Part shown: positions 18,539 through 30,558 of the stretch, piece by piece | Numbering within the stretch: position 1 is the stretch's first letter | Layout of the letters: each line of letters starts with the position of its first letter | Assembly (NCBI RefSeq): GCF_002954545.1 | Contig: NZ_MSCH01000003.1 | Location: 2,147,991-2,211,990 of the forward strand | From: Psychrosphaera saromensis | GTDB taxonomy: Bacteria; Pseudomonadota; Gammaproteobacteria; Enterobacterales; Alteromonadaceae | DNA: 64,000 bases | Reading direction: 5' to 3' | Program-made: the position numbers and the translations under genes | The notes under the pieces: generated by a model | What the model was told of the DNA's origin: nothing | Databases searched by the model: none | The model's input: the letters and a program-made list of their open reading frames with translations, nothing else

Positions 18539-18708
18539 AAAGTGCAATTTTGGCGGTTAAGTTACGCCATTTTCCCAGATAAAAAATGAAAATCAATTTA
18601 TTAGTTAATAAATACTATTGAGATTAGCAATGTTAAGGCTTTTAAATACCTCCGCTTTTTCGTAGAATTGCCGCCTTTCTTCAAAGGGTTCGGAATTAAG
18701 CCATTTAT

Positions 18709-19959
18709 ATGACGGTTCTTGCATTAGGAATAAATCACAAAACAGCATCAGTTGAGTTGCGCGAACGCCTTGCGTTTACGCCGGAACGACTATCTGAAGC
18801 ATTAGAGTCGGTAGTAACCGACGGCTTATGTGATGAAGCCGTAATTTTATCTACATGCAATAGAACAGAAATATATTGTTTTGGTGAATTAATAAATTCA
18901 GAAACACTAACGTCCTGGTTAGCCGATTTCCATTTAGTACCAGAACAAGACTTAGATCAACATTTATATGTGCAAAGAGATGTTTCAGCAACCACTCATT
19001 TAATGCGGGTTGCCAGTGGATTAGACTCCATGGTGTTGGGGGAACCGCAAATACTTGGTCAAGTTAAGCAGGCATACCAACAAGCAAAGTCGATGGGTAC
19101 AGTAAAAACCTATTTTGAACGTATGTTTCAGCAAGTATTTTCCGTTGCTAAAAAAGTAAGAACAGAAACTGATATCGCGGTAAATGCGGTGTCGGTAGCT
19201 TATGCTGCAGTAACATTGGCCAAACAAGTATTTGGCAGCTTCGATAATAAAAAAGTGTTATTAGTTGGCGCGGGCGAAACCATCGAATTAGTCGCCAAAC
19301 ATATTTTTGAGCAAGGCGCTAAAGATATAGTGGTGGCAAATAGAACTTTAAGCAAAGCTAAATTAGTTGCAGAACAGTTTGCGGCTAAGACTTGTACCAT
19401 AGCTCAAATACCAGAGCAGATGTTAGAAGCCGATGTTGTGATCAGTTCAACCGCCAGTACTTTGCCAATTATTGGTAAAGGCATGGTTGAAAACGTATTA
19501 AAACGACGTAAGCATCGCCCTATGTTCTTAGTCGACCTAGCGGTGCCAAGAGATATTGAATCTCAAGTAGCCGAATTAGACGATGCTTATTTGTATACCG
19601 TTGACGACTTGCAAGAGATTGTCGCGCAAAATATGCAAGCAAGAACGGAAGCGGCAGAAGACGCTGAAGTTATTATTCAACAAAAAGCCAATATCTTCGA
19701 TGATTGGCTAAACTCATTAGAGTCTGTTGATTTAATTCGAGATTATCGTGAGCAAAGTTTAGCGGTTAAAGATGAGTTGCTAGAACGAGCGATAAACCAG
19801 CTTCAATCTGGTAACGATGTAGAACAAATATTAAAAGAATTAGCGAATAAATTAACAAATAAATTAATTCATGCACCTACTTCGGCCCTAAAAGATGCCG
19901 CGGAAAAACAAAACGTGCAGGAATTAACCGCAATAAAAGCAGTATTAGGGATCCGATGA
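18709..19959 (+). CDS. hemA: Glutamyl-tRNA reductase
   Basis: A 416-residue enzyme that reduces glutamyl-tRNA(Glu) to glutamate-1-semialdehyde, the first step of C5 tetrapyrrole synthesis. The catalytic nucleophile is Cys50 in [11 protein letters not shown]. The signature [21 protein letters not shown] and an NADPH-binding [15 protein letters not shown] region follow; the C-terminal dimerisation helices are complete. Its stop overlaps the prfA start by 4 bp (ATGA), so hemA, prfA and prmC are cotranscribed. Confidence 0.97.
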   Translation: MTVLALGINHKTASVELRERLAFTPERLSEALESVVTDGLCDEAVILSTCNRTEIYCFGELINSETLTSWLADFHLVPEQDLDQHLYVQRDVSATTHLMRVASGLDSMVLGEPQILGQVKQAYQQAKSMGTVKTYFERMFQQVFSVAKKVRTETDIAVNAVSVAYAAVTLAKQVFGSFDNKKVLLVGAGETIELVAKHIFEQGAKDIVVANRTLSKAKLVAEQFAAKTCTIAQIPEQMLEADVVISSTASTLPIIGKGMVENVLKRRKHRPMFLVDLAVPRDIESQVAELDDAYLYTVDDLQEIVAQNMQARTEAAEDAEVIIQQKANIFDDWLNSLESVDLIRDYREQSLAVKDELLERAINQLQSGNDVEQILKELANKLTNKLIHAPTSALKDAAEKQNVQELTAIKAVLGIR

Positions 19960-21041
19960 AAGACTCAATCAGAAGCAAATTAGAAACACTTGTTGAACGC
20001 CGCGAAGAAGTTGAAGCGTTATTAAGTGATGCACAAATAATTTCAGATCAGGATAAGTTTCGTACCTTATCTAAAGAATATTCTGACCTGGAAGACCTTA
20101 CGGTTACGTTTAAACAATACCAAAGTGCAGAAGACGACTTTGAAGAAGCAAAGTTAATGATGGAAGAAGACGATGCTGAAATGCGCGAAATGGCGCAGGA
20201 AGAGTTTAAAGTATCGAAAGCTGAAATCGCACGTTTGGATCAAGAACTTCAATTGTTAATGCTGCCGAAAGATCCTAACGACAGTAATAACTGCTTCTTA
20301 GAAATTAGAGCGGGTGCTGGTGGTGATGAAGCCGCAATATTTGCTGGCGACTTGTTCCGTATGTATAGCCGTTATATTGAATCAAAAAAATGGAAGTTAG
20401 AAATAATCACTTCTAATGAAAGCGACCAAGGTGGCTTTAAAGAAATGATTGCCCACATAACTGGTAATGATGTTTACGGCACCATGAAGTTTGAATCTGG
20501 TGGTCACCGAGTTCAACGTGTACCAGAAACAGAATCTCAAGGCCGAGTTCATACATCAGCTTGTACGGTTGTGGTTATGCCTGAAATTCCAGAAGCGGAT
20601 GCCATTGAGATTAATTCAGCCGATTTAAAAATTGATACTTTCCGTGCATCGGGCGCCGGTGGTCAGCACGTAAATAAAACTGACTCGGCTATCCGTATAA
20701 CGCATATGCCAACGGGAACGGTTGTTGAGTGTCAGGATCAACGTTCTCAACATAAGAACAGAGCTCAGGCAATGTCGGTATTATCAGCAAGATTACAAGC
20801 CGCTGAAGATGAAAAGCGTATGGCTGAAGAAACGGGGATGCGTCGTAACTTAGTAGCCAGTGGTGACCGTTCAGAGCGTGTTAGAACGTATAACTTCCCA
20901 CAAGGCAGAATGTCAGAGCATAGAATCAATTTAACCTTGTATAAATTAAATGAAATTATGGAAGGGGATTTAGATTGTGTTTTACATCCTCTAATGACGG
21001 AATACCAAGCTGATTTATTAGCGTCAATGTCTGAAGAGTAA
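19956..21041 (+). CDS. prfA: Peptide chain release factor 1
   Basis: A 361-residue class I release factor reading UAG and UAA. The GGQ motif that triggers peptidyl-tRNA hydrolysis is at about residues 235-237 ([13 protein letters not shown]), preceded by the codon-recognition region with [13 protein letters not shown] (PxT-type anticodon element). The stop is followed after 9 bp by prmC, which methylates the GGQ glutamine. Confidence 0.97.
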   Translation: MKDSIRSKLETLVERREEVEALLSDAQIISDQDKFRTLSKEYSDLEDLTVTFKQYQSAEDDFEEAKLMMEEDDAEMREMAQEEFKVSKAEIARLDQELQLLMLPKDPNDSNNCFLEIRAGAGGDEAAIFAGDLFRMYSRYIESKKWKLEIITSNESDQGGFKEMIAHITGNDVYGTMKFESGGHRVQRVPETESQGRVHTSACTVVVMPEIPEADAIEINSADLKIDTFRASGAGGQHVNKTDSAIRITHMPTGTVVECQDQRSQHKNRAQAMSVLSARLQAAEDEKRMAEETGMRRNLVASGDRSERVRTYNFPQGRMSEHRINLTLYKLNEIMEGDLDCVLHPLMTEYQADLLASMSEE

Positions 21042-21050
21042 ATAGTCGCT

Positions 21051-21902
21051 TTGGATAATAAAAATCAAATAAAGTGGCTGCTCAATGCAGCCACTTCTGC
21101 ATTCACTCCAATGTCAGACACGGCAAAGCTCGATGCTGAGATATTGATGTGTCATGTTTTAGATTGTAATCGTACGTATTTATTTACATGGCCAGACAAA
21201 GCCTTAGATGCAACTCAAATCGCTGTATTCCATCAACTCTGCGATAAAAGACACGCTGGACATCCTATTGCCCACATTGTGGGATTTAGAGCATTTTGGA
21301 CGTTAAATCTAAAAGTCACACCAACCACATTAATCCCACGCCCTGATACCGAAACGCTTGTTGAACAAGCACTATTGTTAGTTAGCGAGCAGCAGGGAGA
21401 TAATTTAACTGGGTTGGATTTGGGCACAGGTACTGGCGCAATAGCACTGTCGTTAGCTTCGGAGTTACCACATTGGAATTGGCTTGCTGCGGACTTTATT
21501 GCGGATGCCGTAACTCTCGCGCAAGAAAATGCAGAATTAAATGGCATAACAAATTGTAAAATAATCCAAAGTGATTGGTTTGAGCAAATACCCAATACAA
21601 AATTTAATCTAATTGTGTCAAACCCTCCGTATATTGAAGAAAACGATCCTCATTTAGAGCAAGGGGATGTGCGCTTTGAACCTTTGTCCGCACTGACTGC
21701 ACCAGATAATGGCCTATCCGATATAAAGAAAATAGTGTCACAAGCGAAAGATTATTTACATCAAAATGGTGTGTTAATTATAGAGCATGGTCATGCTCAA
21801 GGTGAGGCTGTTAGAGATGTTTTTATCTATAATGGATACAAAAATACAACTACCATCAAAGATTTATCTGAAAATGAACGCATCACCGTTGGCTATTTTT
21901 AA
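21051..21902 (+). CDS. prmC: Release factor glutamine methyltransferase
   Basis: A 283-residue SAM-dependent enzyme that N5-methylates the Gln of the GGQ motif in release factors. The SAM-binding motif LDLGTGTGAIALSLA is near residue 120, and the catalytic NPPY is at residues 191-194. Position right after prfA is the usual one. The start appears to be TTG 21051 with no strong ribosome site; translation may be coupled to prfA, whose stop is 9 bp upstream. Confidence 0.95.
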   Translation: MDNKNQIKWLLNAATSAFTPMSDTAKLDAEILMCHVLDCNRTYLFTWPDKALDATQIAVFHQLCDKRHAGHPIAHIVGFRAFWTLNLKVTPTTLIPRPDTETLVEQALLLVSEQQGDNLTGLDLGTGTGAIALSLASELPHWNWLAADFIADAVTLAQENAELNGITNCKIIQSDWFEQIPNTKFNLIVSNPPYIEENDPHLEQGDVRFEPLSALTAPDNGLSDIKKIVSQAKDYLHQNGVLIIEHGHAQGEAVRDVFIYNGYKNTTTIKDLSENERITVGYF

Positions 21903-21995
21903 TTAATGGGGTAATCTTAAACGTATAAGGGAGCTTAATTTAGATTAACGATTGTAAATTAAATAAAGCAAATACATGAAAGGGGACTCACTATA

Positions 21996-23549
21996 ATGAA
22001 TGATGATTTTTTGTTTGCAAATGACACTGGCGAAGAAGACGAAGTTTTGTCGATCGGCAGTTGGAAAGTTATTATTGTAGATGATGAGCCTGAAGTACAC
22101 GCCGTTACTAAATTAGCCCTCAATGATTTTATATTCCAGGATAAAAAGTTGGAATTTATCAGCGCTTATTCAGGGGCTGAAGGTAAAAAAGTGATCAGTG
22201 AAAATCCTGATGCTGCCATCGTATTGCTTGATGTGGTGATGGAAACTGATGACGCTGGTTTGCAAGTTGCACATTACATTCGTGAAGAAGCTAACAATCA
22301 AAAGATCCGCATTATTTTAAGAACAGGTCAGCCGGGACAAGCTCCAGAACGCCAAGTGATATTAAACTACGATATCAACGACTATAAATCTAAAACCGAA
22401 CTTACCGCGCAAAAATTATTTACCGTTATTATGTCCAGCCTTAGAGCATATCGAGACATAGTTTCTCTGGATAACAGTCGCCAGGGCCTGACTAAAATTA
22501 TCGAAGCGTCGGCAAATATTTTCTCAATACATTCCATGGATCAATTCATAGACGGTGTTATGCAACAGCTAACCTCAATCATTGGTTGCGGTAATGAAGA
22601 AGCCATGTACATCACAGACACCCTAATGGTTAATTGTGCTGACATAAAACACAAAGACAGCTTGACCATTATTGCGGCACAAGGTGAATTTGAAAACAGC
22701 TTAGGCAAAGATATTAAAGAAGTGGTCGATGAAGAGTTACAAGCTGCTTTCCAAGAGGCTATTGCCGGAAAATCAATTGTTTACCGTGAAGATTACCTTG
22801 TTGCGTATTGTTATAGCCGTTTCTCCAATAATTCTATTTTATATGTATCTGGTTTACCTAAACATGTAACCGATTCAGAGAAAACTCTAATAGAGCTCTT
22901 TGCCCAGAACGTACAAATCGCCTACGAAAATGTACAATTGCAATTAGAGTTAGAGGATACACAGCGCGAATTAGTTTATCGCTTGAGTGAAGCATTAGAG
23001 AATCGCTCAAACGAAACGGGTAATCACTCCAGGCGTGTTGCTTTGATCAGCAGTGTATTAGCCAATGGATATGGATTAACTGATAAAGAAAGTGACTTAA
23101 TTTGCAGTGCCGCACCATTACATGATGTGGGTAAAATTAGTATTCCAGATAGTATTTTAAATAAACCAGACAAATTATTAAATGATGAGTGGGCCACAAT
23201 GCAAACTCATGCGGAGAAAGGCGCTAAAATTCTAGAAGGCTCAAACCGCAGTGTTATTCAAGCTGGGGCAATTATTGCTCAAGATCACCACGAAAATTGG
23301 GATGGTTCTGGATATCCGGTAGGCAAGTCTGGAGACGATATCCATATTTATGGTAGAATCGTCGCAATGGCCGATGTTTATGATGCCTTACGTCATAATC
23401 GGTGTTATAAAAAAGCTTGGAGTAAAGACGAAACTCTGGAATTTATAAAATCAGAAAGCGGTAAAAAGTTTGACCCTAAACTTGTTCAAGACTTATTGTC
23501 TTGTGCCGATACAATAGAAGAAATTATTGAGCAATACCCTGAAAGGTAG
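21996..23549 (+). CDS. Response regulator with DUF3369 and HD-GYP domains (c-di-GMP phosphodiesterase)
   Basis: A 517-residue protein. REC domain at about residues 23-145, with the acidic pair in IIVDDEPE and phospho-acceptor Asp in VLLDVVMETDD. A middle DUF3369 region (about 170-310, GAF-like) follows. The C-terminal HD-GYP domain is complete: HSRRV, then LHDVGKISIPD with the HD pair, and HHENWDGSGYP. HD-GYP domains hydrolyse cyclic di-GMP. The gene lies between prmC and sirB2, inside an otherwise conserved block, so it was probably inserted there in an ancestor. Its cognate kinase is not adjacent. Confidence 0.93.
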   Translation: MNDDFLFANDTGEEDEVLSIGSWKVIIVDDEPEVHAVTKLALNDFIFQDKKLEFISAYSGAEGKKVISENPDAAIVLLDVVMETDDAGLQVAHYIREEANNQKIRIILRTGQPGQAPERQVILNYDINDYKSKTELTAQKLFTVIMSSLRAYRDIVSLDNSRQGLTKIIEASANIFSIHSMDQFIDGVMQQLTSIIGCGNEEAMYITDTLMVNCADIKHKDSLTIIAAQGEFENSLGKDIKEVVDEELQAAFQEAIAGKSIVYREDYLVAYCYSRFSNNSILYVSGLPKHVTDSEKTLIELFAQNVQIAYENVQLQLELEDTQRELVYRLSEALENRSNETGNHSRRVALISSVLANGYGLTDKESDLICSAAPLHDVGKISIPDSILNKPDKLLNDEWATMQTHAEKGAKILEGSNRSVIQAGAIIAQDHHENWDGSGYPVGKSGDDIHIYGRIVAMADVYDALRHNRCYKKAWSKDETLEFIKSESGKKFDPKLVQDLLSCADTIEEIIEQYPER

Positions 23550-23646
23550 TATCTCTTAAAACCTCAATTTATATCCTTGGTCATTTATTTAGTAATTTAT
23601 AAATAAATGACACGGGATCTCAAATTAATTAAGAAGAATCTTTATT

Positions 23647-24009
23647 ATGTACATGGCCGTAAAACACACCCATATAATGTTAGCGTTAATCAGCATAGTG
23701 CTATTTTACTTTCGTTTTTATCAAAAACAATTAAGAGGCAAAGAACTTAATAAAGCCCTTAAAGTTGTCCCTCATATCATAGATACTTTGTTACTAATCT
23801 CCGCTGGTGTTTTATCATATTTGATTTCACAGTATCCACTTGTCGATTATTGGCTAACCGCCAAACTTGGATTTGTTGTTGGTTATATTGTTTTTGCAGC
23901 GTTGGCTATGAAAGCAGAACAGAAATCTAAAGCCATACAAATGTTAAGCATCGCATCATTTTGTATTATATTCACCGCACTTTTTGCTGTGACTAAAGGG
24001 CAATTTTAA
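23647..24009 (+). CDS. sirB2: SirB2-family membrane protein
   Basis: A 120-residue protein with four hydrophobic segments, typical of SirB2 (YchQ in E. coli), a small inner-membrane protein of unknown mechanism first named for an effect on Salmonella invasion genes. The motifs KHTHIMLALISIVLFYFRF and DTLLLISAGVLSYLISQYP fit the family. ATG 23653 (MAVKHTH) is an equally good start. The order sirB2-sirB1-kdsA downstream of prmC is conserved with Enterobacteriaceae. Confidence 0.9.
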   Translation: MYMAVKHTHIMLALISIVLFYFRFYQKQLRGKELNKALKVVPHIIDTLLLISAGVLSYLISQYPLVDYWLTAKLGFVVGYIVFAALAMKAEQKSKAIQMLSIASFCIIFTALFAVTKGQF

Positions 24010-24102
24010 CCACTGCGTGTGTTGAAATTTTTGAATTAATCCCCATAAAGTAGCGATTAAGGTGTTGTTTTCACCTCGTTATAAATTATATAAGAAGTCC
24101 CT

Positions 24103-24906
24103 ATGTCTGCAAATTGGCTGTACGAGTCAGATAAGCCGGAGGATCTGCTAAGAGAAGTCATTCTATTAGAGTCCAGCTGGCAAGATGAGTTTTTCATCGA
24201 TGATATTGATTTACAATTGGCTGAATTGACGGCTCAGTTGTCTGCTTCTATTGATAAAACTGAATCTGTACAAGAACAACTTTACCAGGCTGTTGACTGT
24301 TTGATTGATGAATTAGCTATCACAGGTCCTGGTTTACAAGACTTACCTGAGTCTAGCTTAGCTAACTTATCGTTTTGCATTATGCACCGTACTGGTAATG
24401 AAATGACCTTAGCTGTGTTATTCAGATACCTACTAAGACAGTTAGGTTTTAATGCACTTATCTCTGAATTAGAAGAGGGTATGGCGTTAGTGATTAGAAT
24501 AAGCAGCTCAGAATTAATTATTTTGGATGCACTTTCTGGTGCGACGGAATACTTGATCTCCAATGATGATGTAAAAAATAGCTTAGTTAGCGACATCGCC
24601 GCTTACGCAAAAGAAATCCCACATGATGAACTGGTTAAAACGCTTATTTCAGATCAAAAGTTAGCCTTGTTAGACGAAGGGATGTTTGAAGAAGCATTAA
24701 CCTGTGTTGAAACATTGATGGATTTATTGCCTGAAGACCCTTATGAACGTCGAGACCGAGGTTTAGTATTAAACCAACTTGATTGTGGAAAATGGGCAAA
24801 AGATGATTTTGACTACTTTATCAAAGCCTGCCCAAATGATCCTATGGCCATGTTCATAAGATTGCAGTTGGAAGAGCAAAGCCATATAGTAGAAACAATA
24901 CATTAA
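24103..24906 (+). CDS. sirB1: SirB1-family transglutaminase-like/TPR protein
   Basis: A 267-residue cytoplasmic protein. The N-terminal two thirds match the transglutaminase-like SirB1 domain (YchA in E. coli) but the thiol-protease-type Cys/His catalytic pair is not evident. The C-terminal part (LALLDEGMFEEALTCVETLMDLLPEDPYERRDRGLVLNQL) is TPR-like. The function is unknown. Position between sirB2 and kdsA is conserved; here a DUF819 gene lies between it and kdsA. Confidence 0.87.
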   Translation: MSANWLYESDKPEDLLREVILLESSWQDEFFIDDIDLQLAELTAQLSASIDKTESVQEQLYQAVDCLIDELAITGPGLQDLPESSLANLSFCIMHRTGNEMTLAVLFRYLLRQLGFNALISELEEGMALVIRISSSELIILDALSGATEYLISNDDVKNSLVSDIAAYAKEIPHDELVKTLISDQKLALLDEGMFEEALTCVETLMDLLPEDPYERRDRGLVLNQLDCGKWAKDDFDYFIKACPNDPMAMFIRLQLEEQSHIVETIH

Positions 24907-24980
24907 GCATTCGCCTGATTGTATTAGAATAATCTAATTATCAAAAGCAGTTACAAAAATCTGTTACATCCATAACTAAA

Positions 24981-25005
24981 AAGTTACTATTTAAAATAGT
25001 AACTT
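24981..25005. promoter_or_regulatory. Perfect 25-nt palindrome upstream of the DUF819 gene (candidate operator)
   Basis: The arms AAGTTACTATTT and AAATAGTAACTT are exact inverted copies around one central base. There is no T-tract, so it is not a terminator. It lies 33 bp upstream of the DUF819 start and could bind a dimeric regulator controlling DUF819 and kdsA. The regulator is unknown. Confidence 0.45.
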
Positions 25006-25038
25006 ACAAAAACAATAATCATATAAAAAGAGGGATTT

Positions 25039-27158
<2,120 letters not shown>

Positions 27159-27187
27159 AGTAAACACTCGTCATAGATAAAGTTGGA

Positions 27188-28300
27188 ATGAATATGGACT
27201 CTACACCAAATATTGAAGTAGCTGATGATAAAAATGTCATTACCGATATCGCTTTTGGTGTAGATGATGCCTTATTAGGAAAGTCATTGGCAAAACCTCT
27301 GCAACGAGGAATTGCTATGGTCATTGATGCATTTTTTGTATTAATGCTTACCCATGTCAGTGCTATATTTTGGGCATTTACTGCGGGTCTTTCTATATTC
27401 AAGTTTGGTAAGAAGAGTGAGCAGAAAAGTTGGCGAATTGCTCGTTACTTACTGCGATTTATTGGCGGGTTTACGGTTTTTGTGAGCGTTTTGGTTATTT
27501 TAAACAATACCTTTAACGATGATGAGCTATTAGGCAATGCAGGAACAGGCAACGCCGAAATCAAAGTAAACTCAGTCGACTCATTAACCAATTCGATAAA
27601 GTTTGGCGCTATGGCTTTATCTTTAAGTAATAAACTAGAGCAAGGTGATTGTGACCGTGCTTGTTATCACCCGTTAGTTGAAGAAATGTTAGATGCATTA
27701 ATAAAACTCGATGCTCCAACTGATGAGGTTTATGAGTTCATCGATGATAATTCTACATCACTGTCTATGGATTCAGAGCAAGAGCGACTAGATTATGTTG
27801 CCGAGTTGTACGAGTATTATCAGAATGCTCTAGAAACCACAAAATCAGATCAAGAAACGACAACAGTAGATGCCTCAATTCTAGAAGGGCAAACTCCAGA
27901 CGCACCGACTGCTTCAACTAATAAATACTATCAAGCTCGTAATGAAAAAACAGATAGCTCTAAAGTTAACAAAACAGAAAAGCCGGTTTACAGTCTTTTA
28001 GAATTTGCTAAAGGGATTGTTTCTGACCTAGGGTTGGGTTTTGGTTGGGCTGCGTTATATTTCACTGCCTTTCCAGCTTTGTGGCGCGGACAAACACCCG
28101 GTAAACGTTTAATGGGAATTCGAGTTATTCAACTGGATGGCACTTATATGTCAGCGTGGGATTCGTTTGGTCGTTACGGTGGTTATGGTGCTGGTTTTGC
28201 TACGGGTTTATTAGGTTTCTTCCAGATATATTGGGATTCAAACCGTCAAGCCATTCAAGATAAAATATCTGCAACCGTGGTAATTAAAGGCGATTTGTAG
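27188..28300 (+). CDS. RDD-family membrane protein with long internal insert
   Basis: A 370-residue protein. The RDD pattern is split: the first RDD helix is near residues 35-65 (KPLQRGIAMVIDAFFVLMLTHV), a second helix near 90-105, and the rest of the domain only begins near residue 280 (LGFGWAALYFTAFPALWRGQTPGKRLMGIRVIQLDG). The 170-residue insert between them is hydrophilic and acidic with no motif I recognise. RDD proteins are proposed ion or small-molecule antiporters. Gene sits 29 bp after kdsA in the same direction. Confidence 0.8.
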   Translation: MNMDSTPNIEVADDKNVITDIAFGVDDALLGKSLAKPLQRGIAMVIDAFFVLMLTHVSAIFWAFTAGLSIFKFGKKSEQKSWRIARYLLRFIGGFTVFVSVLVILNNTFNDDELLGNAGTGNAEIKVNSVDSLTNSIKFGAMALSLSNKLEQGDCDRACYHPLVEEMLDALIKLDAPTDEVYEFIDDNSTSLSMDSEQERLDYVAELYEYYQNALETTKSDQETTTVDASILEGQTPDAPTASTNKYYQARNEKTDSSKVNKTEKPVYSLLEFAKGIVSDLGLGFGWAALYFTAFPALWRGQTPGKRLMGIRVIQLDGTYMSAWDSFGRYGGYGAGFATGLLGFFQIYWDSNRQAIQDKISATVVIKGDL

Positions 28301-28398
28301 CGTATTAATGTTAAAAAATAGTGAAGTGTCATAAAAACTTGCACTTTATTAGCGCAAAATTGCATAATGCACCACTTCTTAAATTTTGGGATTTCATC

Positions 28399-29517
28399 AT
28401 GACATCAGTTGTTATTTCGGGTTCAGGTCTATTTACCCCTCCTCATAAAGTATCAAATAAAGAACTTGTTGATGCATTAAATGCATACGCAGAAAAATAT
28501 AATACAGAGCACCAGGCTGAAATTGAAGCTGGTACGTTAGAAGAGAAAAAAAGCTCTAGCGTAGAATTTATAGAAAAAGCATCGGGCATTAAATCTCGTT
28601 ATGTTATGCATAAAAAGGGCATAACCGACATTAATGTTATGCATCCTACTATGACAAAGAATACCCCTGAAGAACCACCTGAGATGGTATTAATGGCCGT
28701 TGAAGCTGCTAAGCAAGCCTTAGCTAATTCTGGCAAACAAGCGTCAGACATCGACATGGTGATCCTAGGTTCTTCTAATATGCAGCGTTCTTACCCGTCT
28801 ATGGCGGTTGAAGTTCAGCAAATATTAGGTGCGTCAGGTTTTGGTTTTGATATGAACGTAGCGTGTTCAACAGCGACTTTTGCTATTATTAATGCCTACA
28901 ATGCAATCCAGTCAGGCAATGCTAATACGGTATTAGTGGTTAACCCAGAATTTACCACGCCGCAGTTAGATTATACTAACCGCGACAGCCACTTTATTTT
29001 TGGTGATGTTGCAATGGCACTTGTTATTGAAAAACAAGAAGCGGCAACCTCAAGCAATCAATTTAAAATTGTAAATACCAGTCAGGTTACTCAATTTTCA
29101 AATAACATTCGTTGTAGCCACAGCTATGTTGATCATTGTTATGACGAGTTAAGCTACGACAATTCATTCTTCTTCCAAGAAGGGCGTAAAGTATTCAAAG
29201 AGTTGTTACCACTGGCGACCAATACCATTACCAGTCATTTAGCTGAAAACAACTGGCAAGTAACAGATGTAAAACGCATGTGGTTACACCAGGCTAATAT
29301 CAATATGAATTTATTTGCAGCTAAAAAGCTATTAGGCCGTGAGCCAGAGTTTTTAGATGCGCCTTTGATATTAGATGAATATGCCAATACCGCATCGGCT
29401 GGTTCTTTAGTGGCATTCCACAAATACCAAGATGACTTTAAGTCTGGCGATAAAGGTATTTTATGTAGCTTTGGTGCAGGTTATTCTGTGGGTTGTATTA
29501 GCTTAGAGAAAGTCTAA
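28399..29517 (+). CDS. Beta-ketoacyl-ACP synthase III-like protein (FabH family)
   Basis: A 372-residue thiolase-fold condensing enzyme. The catalytic triad is Cys156 (MNVACSTATF), His297 (LHQANINMN) and Asn330 (EYANTASAGS). It is longer than standard FabH (about 317), fitting a second FabH-like group present in many marine gammaproteobacteria. It probably starts fatty acid chains or joins acyl units, but the acyl specificity is not readable. ATG 28399 was chosen over an upstream frame because the protein then begins with the conserved VVISGSGLFTPP strand. Confidence 0.9.
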   Translation: MTSVVISGSGLFTPPHKVSNKELVDALNAYAEKYNTEHQAEIEAGTLEEKKSSSVEFIEKASGIKSRYVMHKKGITDINVMHPTMTKNTPEEPPEMVLMAVEAAKQALANSGKQASDIDMVILGSSNMQRSYPSMAVEVQQILGASGFGFDMNVACSTATFAIINAYNAIQSGNANTVLVVNPEFTTPQLDYTNRDSHFIFGDVAMALVIEKQEAATSSNQFKIVNTSQVTQFSNNIRCSHSYVDHCYDELSYDNSFFFQEGRKVFKELLPLATNTITSHLAENNWQVTDVKRMWLHQANINMNLFAAKKLLGREPEFLDAPLILDEYANTASAGSLVAFHKYQDDFKSGDKGILCSFGAGYSVGCISLEKV

Positions 29518-29546
29518 TTAGCTAGAAAGTCATTAAAGTAAAAAAC

Positions 29547-29614
29547 GAAAGCCGAGTAGATTTTGCGCTTAATTAATACAGTTAATTAATAAAATAATCT
29601 ACTCGGCTTTTTTG
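29547..29614. terminator. Large bidirectional terminator with nested hairpin
   Basis: Outer arms AAAGCCGAGTAGATT / AATCTACTCGGCTTT, with a second inner stem TTAATTAA / TTAATTAA and flanking A/T tracts. It separates the FabH-like gene from the convergent liu operon. Confidence 0.88.
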
Positions 29615-29624
29615 ATCTTAGTTA

Positions 29625-30557
29625 TCAACTCAAAAGGGCAGTGGCCACTTTAGAGTTAGTTGTTTTGCCCAGAGCTTTACAAATATTGGCACCGGCTTGA
29701 GCCAGCTTAGTTAAATCCACACCGTGCTCAATGTTGAGACCGTTTAACATATAAACCACATCTTCAGTGGCAACATTACCCGATGCGCCTTTTGCATAAG
29801 GACAACCGCCTAAGCCAGCTACTGCAGAATCAACTACGCTGACACCTAATTGCAAACAAGCATAAATGTTTGCTAAAGCTTGGCCATAAGTGTCGTGAAA
29901 ATGAACCGCTAAGTGCTCAATGGGCACTTGCTTTGCCACTTCGGCTAACATAGCTTGTGCTTTGGCTGGCGTACCAACGCCTATGGTGTCACCTAAAGAG
30001 ATTTCATAACATCCCATGTCATACAGCGTTTTAGCTACTTCAGCCACTTTAGATACGTCTATGTCGCCCTCATACGGGCAACCTAATACACAAGACACGT
30101 AACCACGGACTTTAATGCCATCTAATTTAGCCTGTTGCATGATAGGTTCAAAGCGTTGCAAGCTTTCAGCGATAGAGCAGTTTATGTTTTTCTGACTAAA
30201 AGACTCACTGGCAGCGCCAAAAATAGCGACTTCTTTTACACCCGCTTGTTTGGCAAGTTCGTAACCTTGCATATTGGGGGTAAGAGCTGGGTAGTTAATG
30301 CCATTTATTTGATTAATTAAAGCGTAAATTTCAGCCGAACCTGCCATTTGCGGCACCCACTTAGGTGACACAAAAGAACCTGACTCAATCACGCTTAATC
30401 CAGTTTTTGACAAGCTGTTAATTAACGCGACCTTATGTTCAAGTGTGACAGGCACTTCGTTTTGTAAGCCATCTCTTGGACCTACTTCAACGATTTTTAC
30501 CTGTTTAGTCATGACTTGTTTAGCTAATAGATCTTTGATTGTGGTGTCGATTGTCAT
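29625..30557 (-). CDS. liuE: Hydroxymethylglutaryl-CoA lyase
   Basis: A 310-residue enzyme that splits HMG-CoA into acetyl-CoA and acetoacetate, the last step of leucine degradation. It contains [12 protein letters not shown], the metal-binding [13 protein letters not shown], and the active-site [23 protein letters not shown]. The start at 30557 has a good AGAGAG ribosome site. Last gene of the operon, 1 bp from liuD. Confidence 0.96.
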   Translation of the reverse strand: MTIDTTIKDLLAKQVMTKQVKIVEVGPRDGLQNEVPVTLEHKVALINSLSKTGLSVIESGSFVSPKWVPQMAGSAEIYALINQINGINYPALTPNMQGYELAKQAGVKEVAIFGAASESFSQKNINCSIAESLQRFEPIMQQAKLDGIKVRGYVSCVLGCPYEGDIDVSKVAEVAKTLYDMGCYEISLGDTIGVGTPAKAQAMLAEVAKQVPIEHLAVHFHDTYGQALANIYACLQLGVSVVDSAVAGLGGCPYAKGASGNVATEDVVYMLNGLNIEHGVDLTKLAQAGANICKALGKTTNSKVATALLS

Positions 30558-30558
30558 G

